NCBI GenBank assembly: GCA_905215815.1
Contig: CAJMRN010000049.1
Coordinates: 1 to 15,254, forward strand
Source of the DNA: an uncultured bacterium
Lineage (GTDB): Bacteria > Actinomycetota > Coriobacteriia > Coriobacteriales > Coriobacteriaceae
Direction: 5' to 3'
Length of the DNA stretch: 15,254 bases
The notes beneath the pieces are model-generated. The model made no database searches. It was not told where the DNA came from and saw nothing but the letters and a program-made list of their open reading frames with translations. Within the stretch, counting starts at the first letter, position 1; the number at the start of each line of letters is the position of its first letter. Both the position numbers and the translations under genes were made by a program. Positions 13,031 through 15,254 of this stretch are shown piece after piece.

Positions 13031-13972
13031 AGCGAGGGCCGTGCGGATGAATGGGTCGCCGAGGGCCTCGCGGAGCCAGGGGGCCAGCTGCTCGGGGTGA
13101 CCCTGCAGGTAGCCTTTGAGCTCGGACGGAGCCACGCGACGCACTTCCGAGATCTCCTCTTGGTTGATATGCAGCTCGCCCGGCTCAACATGGGCAAGGT
13201 AGACCTCGCACCATTCGCACTCGCAGCGACCGTCGCCGTGGTCCTCGCGGTACACCACGTGTCCGAGGTGCTTGAGCTGATCGGGCTCGCGCGTAATGCC
13301 GAGCTCTTCGTTGATGCGGCGCGCCGTGGCGGCCGCGACGTCTTCCCCGGGGAGCGGATGGCCGGCGCAGCTATCGGCCAGCACCCCGCCCCACAGGCGC
13401 TTGAGCGGACTGCGGCGACAGAGCAGCAGGCGCGCGTCTTCGCCCCGGCCCTCGACCAAAAGCGTCAGAAATGCCTGATGCAGGATGCCCTCACCAGCAT
13501 GGGCCTCGATGCGGTCGACGGGGCCAAGCGCCTCGCCGGTCGCAGCATCGACCGCCACGACCTCGGCGCCCGCACCGCCCTCATCCCAGCCGGCGCGCAG
13601 AATGCGGGCTGCGGCTTCCTCGAGCGCGGCGATGAGCTCCTTGGTGGTGTCGAGCACGCGCTGCAGGTCGTCACCGCTCGCTTGTTCAACATGAAAACCC
13701 GTGCTTGCAACTACCGGCACGCCAAAGCGCGTGGCCAGCGCCGCCGCGATATCGTGCGCCGGGATCTCGTCTCGATGGCACGGAACGGCCAGGATGCTCA
13801 CCGTTGCCGTACGGCCGGGCTCGGGGCGCGGAATGGCCTGCGCCGTGGCGCCCAGGTGCGCAAACTCCGGCGAGCAGGCGTACACCGCCATGCCTCGCGG
13901 CGTCACCGTCAGCTGGGCCTCGAGCGCAAACTTGCCCTCGCCCACTGCAACCTTTGTCGTGTGCATACCCAT
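13025..13972 (-). CDS. LpdD-like domain fused to IPP-isomerase-like Nudix domain
   Basis: This is a 315-residue cytoplasmic protein with two domains. Residues 1-125 resemble LpdD, the small partner of UbiD/UbiX decarboxylase systems regarded as a prenylated-flavin chaperone: FALEAQLTVT (15-24), AHLGATA (38-44), PCHRDEI (64-70) and TGFHVEQAS (91-99). Residues 137-305 match type I isopentenyl-diphosphate isomerase: HQAFLTLLV (165-173), LLLCRRSPLKRLWGG (182-196), a Nudix box at 204-226 in the isomerase form (G-x5-E-x7-RR-x2-EELGI), ECEWCEVY (251-258) and APW (297-299). The usual catalytic Cys before GHP is Ala 203, with a Cys one place earlier (202). Start at 13972 uses AGGAG 5 bases upstream; an earlier in-frame ATG at 14074 lies in a repeat. 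It is the nearest gene upstream of the permease-ubiD-ubiX genes. Domain assignment is from memory of the families: Nudix/isomerase is very safe, LpdD good. Confidence 0.88.
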   Translation of the reverse strand: MGMHTTKVAVGEGKFALEAQLTVTPRGMAVYACSPEFAHLGATAQAIPRPEPGRTATVSILAVPCHRDEIPAHDIAAALATRFGVPVVASTGFHVEQASGDDLQRVLDTTKELIAALEEAAARILRAGWDEGGAGAEVVAVDAATGEALGPVDRIEAHAGEGILHQAFLTLLVEGRGEDARLLLCRRSPLKRLWGGVLADSCAGHPLPGEDVAAATARRINEELGITREPDQLKHLGHVVYREDHGDGRCECEWCEVYLAHVEPGELHINQEEISEVRRVAPSELKGYLQGHPEQLAPWLREALGDPFIRTALAM

Positions 13973-14132
13973 GGGATCTCCTACCGCCCGCGATGTACCT
14001 GAGACCATCTTCGCCTGTATTGCGACTATGCAGGCAAGCCCTCCATGCGACAAAGGGACTGTCCTTTGTCGCATTCTGTTAGAGTTGCAGGGATTGAATC
14101 CCGCTTATTCATGCGACATTGGAGTGACAACC
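13973..14132. promoter_or_regulatory. Divergent promoter region
   Basis: These 160 bp separate two divergent genes and should hold both promoters. Seen are a GCCTGTA/TGCAGGC inverted repeat (14013-14035), the REP-like copy 3 (14045-14074) and the 13-bp palindrome GGGATTGAATCCC (14090-14102). On the plus strand TTGCAG (14085-14090) and TATTCA (14106-14111) are 15 bases apart, a poor promoter spacing. The palindrome would lie between these elements, a fit place for an operator. No clear minus-strand promoter stands out. Confidence 0.35.
14045..14074. repeat. REP-like inverted repeat, copy 3
   Basis: ATGCGACAAAGG (14045-14056) and CCTTTGTCGCAT (14063-14074) are perfect 12-base arms around GACTGT. 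Relative to the copy at 8026 the arms carry a compensated change (GTGAC/GTCAC to GCGAC/GTCGC), so pairing has been kept while sequence changed. It lies in the divergent intergenic region. Confidence 0.7.
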
Positions 14133-15254
14133 TTGACCGCCGCAACCACGCCTAAAAGTAAGCCAACCGCCGCCGCGCTCTCCCCCGCGCGCACCAAGCT
14201 CTGCCTGGCGCTGCTCGTGCTGTTGGGATTCTCGCTCGGCTGCTCCGAGTTCGTGGTCATCGGCATCGAAAGCGACTTGGCAACGGAACTCGGCATATCA
14301 CTTGCCACTGCGGGCCAGCTCATCAGCGTGTTTGCGCTCGTCTACGCTATCGCGACGCCGGTGCTCGCGCTCAGCACGGGGCGATTCCGCCGCTACCAGC
14401 TGCTCGTGTGCTATAGCGTCGTCTTTGTGCTCGGCAACCTGGTCATGGCGTTGGCTCCCAACTTCCAGGTGCTGTTTATCTCACGCATTGTCCTGGGCTC
14501 TGTCTCGGGTGCGCTGCTCGCCGTGGGCGTGACGTACATCCCTGAGCTGCTATCCCCGCAGCAAACCTCACTTGCCATCTCGGTCGTGTACGGCGCGTTT
14601 TCCGTGGCGATGGTCTTTGTGACCTCGATTGGCAAGTTTGTGGCCGACACACTCGATTGGCACGTGGCCATGTACGGCACGCTGACCTTTGCCGTTTTGA
14701 TCTGTAGCGCGCTCGTGGCGTTTATGCCTCGCGCCGGGCAGACCGATGAGCCCGCCACCTTCCGCGAGCAGGCGGGGCTACTACGCGAGCCGAGTATCAT
14801 CACCGGCATGCTCATCTTCTTGTTTGGCGTGGGCTCGGTCTACGTATTCTACGGCTACGTGACGCCTTATCTGGAGCAGGTGCTGGGCATGGATACCGTT
14901 CAGGCGAGCACCACACTTATGGCCTATGGCGTGTTCTGCCTGATCTCGAACATCCTGGGCGGATGGATCGATGCGCGTTTTGGCATGAAGGCGCTGCTGG
15001 TTACGTTTGTGCTGCAGGCGGCGGCACTGCTCGGGCTGTTTGCCGTGGGCGCCGCCATGCCGCTCGCGCTGGTCTTTGTCTTTAGCCTGGCGATGCTCAT
15101 GTACCTGTTCTCGGTCTCATGCATCACGCACTTTATGGACGTGGCACGCAGCCGCCATCCCAAGTCGATGGTACTCGCAAGTTCGGTTGAGCCCATGGCG
15201 TTTAACGTCGGCATCTCGTTTGGCACCGCAGTGGGCGGCGCCGTGGTAAGCAGC
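14133..15254 (+). CDS. MFS transporter, drug/sugar efflux type (DHA1-like), 3' end missing
   Basis: This is the only plus-strand gene; 374 codons are present and it runs off the window. The protein is an inner-membrane major facilitator. Residues near the start read SPARTKLCLALLVLLGFSLG, then CSEFVVIGIESDLATELGIS, the pattern of AraJ/SotB-like efflux proteins. Two bundles of spans are separated by a loop at about 200-225, with RFRRYQLL (85-92) at the TM2-TM3 loop and SRIVLGSVSGALLAVG (117-132) as motif-C-like region. About ten to eleven spans are included. The TTG at 14133 is preferred because TGGAG lies 8 bases upstream; the GTG at 14124 has that site directly against it. It is divergent from the fusion gene. 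Export of a small molecule is likely but the substrate is unknown; efflux of a decarboxylation product is only a guess. Confidence 0.88.
   Translation, partial: MTAATTPKSKPTAAALSPARTKLCLALLVLLGFSLGCSEFVVIGIESDLATELGISLATAGQLISVFALVYAIATPVLALSTGRFRRYQLLVCYSVVFVLGNLVMALAPNFQVLFISRIVLGSVSGALLAVGVTYIPELLSPQQTSLAISVVYGAFSVAMVFVTSIGKFVADTLDWHVAMYGTLTFAVLICSALVAFMPRAGQTDEPATFREQAGLLREPSIITGMLIFLFGVGSVYVFYGYVTPYLEQVLGMDTVQASTTLMAYGVFCLISNILGGWIDARFGMKALLVTFVLQAAALLGLFAVGAAMPLALVFVFSLAMLMYLFSVSCITHFMDVARSRHPKSMVLASSVEPMAFNVGISFGTAVGGAVVSS

Noticed and set aside
14081..14117. Possible tRNA T-arm or tRNA fragment (GGGATTGAATCCC)
   Set aside because: The loop lacks the TTC signature and no acceptor, D or anticodon stems can be built around it; it is better described as a palindrome.
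1..15254. CRISPR array, prophage or plasmid genes, or a defence system
   Set aside because: No regularly spaced direct repeats, no cas, phage, replication, toxin-antitoxin or nuclease genes were found among the supported genes.

Overview
The window is GC-rich, densely coded bacterial chromosome, probably from the Coriobacteriia (Actinomycetota), with a Collinsella-like relative as the best guess. This rests on base composition, strong AAGGAG-type ribosome binding sites, a Tat-type lipoprotein signal and familiar-looking intergenic repeats. No marker gene was searched, so the taxonomy is an inference. Eleven genes are supported: ten on the minus strand and one, cut by the right edge, on the plus strand.

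Right to left in the minus-strand reading direction, the main block is a prenylated-FMN (prFMN) decarboxylase locus. It holds a two-domain protein (LpdD-like domain fused to an isopentenyl-diphosphate-isomerase-like Nudix domain; 13025-13972), an SLC13/DASS-type carboxylate permease (11326-12783), a UbiD-family decarboxylase (9696-11183), its UbiX flavin prenyltransferase (9084-9662), a terminator, and a MerR-type regulator with a probable effector-binding domain (8126-8992). The proposed scheme is that an aromatic or unsaturated carboxylic acid is imported and decarboxylated. UbiX would make the cofactor from FMN and a dimethylallyl phosphate, and the fusion protein would link prenyl-phosphate supply to cofactor delivery. 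The fusion, whose Nudix half lacks the usual isomerase cysteine, is the most interesting item here.

Next come a membrane-anchored protein of unknown function (7083-7949) and a LacX-like aldose 1-epimerase (6110-7003). A four-gene operon follows: amino-acid-type ABC transporter solute-binding lipoprotein, permease with an extra membrane domain, ATPase, and an M20 metallopeptidase of the CPS1/PM20D1 type (5846 down to 1466). This fits uptake and intracellular hydrolysis of a small peptide or N-acyl amino acid. The last minus-strand gene is prfA, peptide chain release factor 1 (149-1216). Divergent from the fusion gene at the right edge is an MFS drug/sugar-efflux-type transporter that starts at about 14133 and leaves the window.

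The intergenic regions are rich in inverted repeats. Two related modules of about 120-135 bp, each ending in a long palindrome with a GACC-TTCT-GGTC tip, follow the stop codons of prfA and the epimerase. A second family built on ATGYGACAAAGGGACTRT occurs at three sites. A perfect 18-bp inverted repeat with a T-rich loop lies after the fusion gene. No tRNA, rRNA, CRISPR array, insertion sequence or transposase gene was found.
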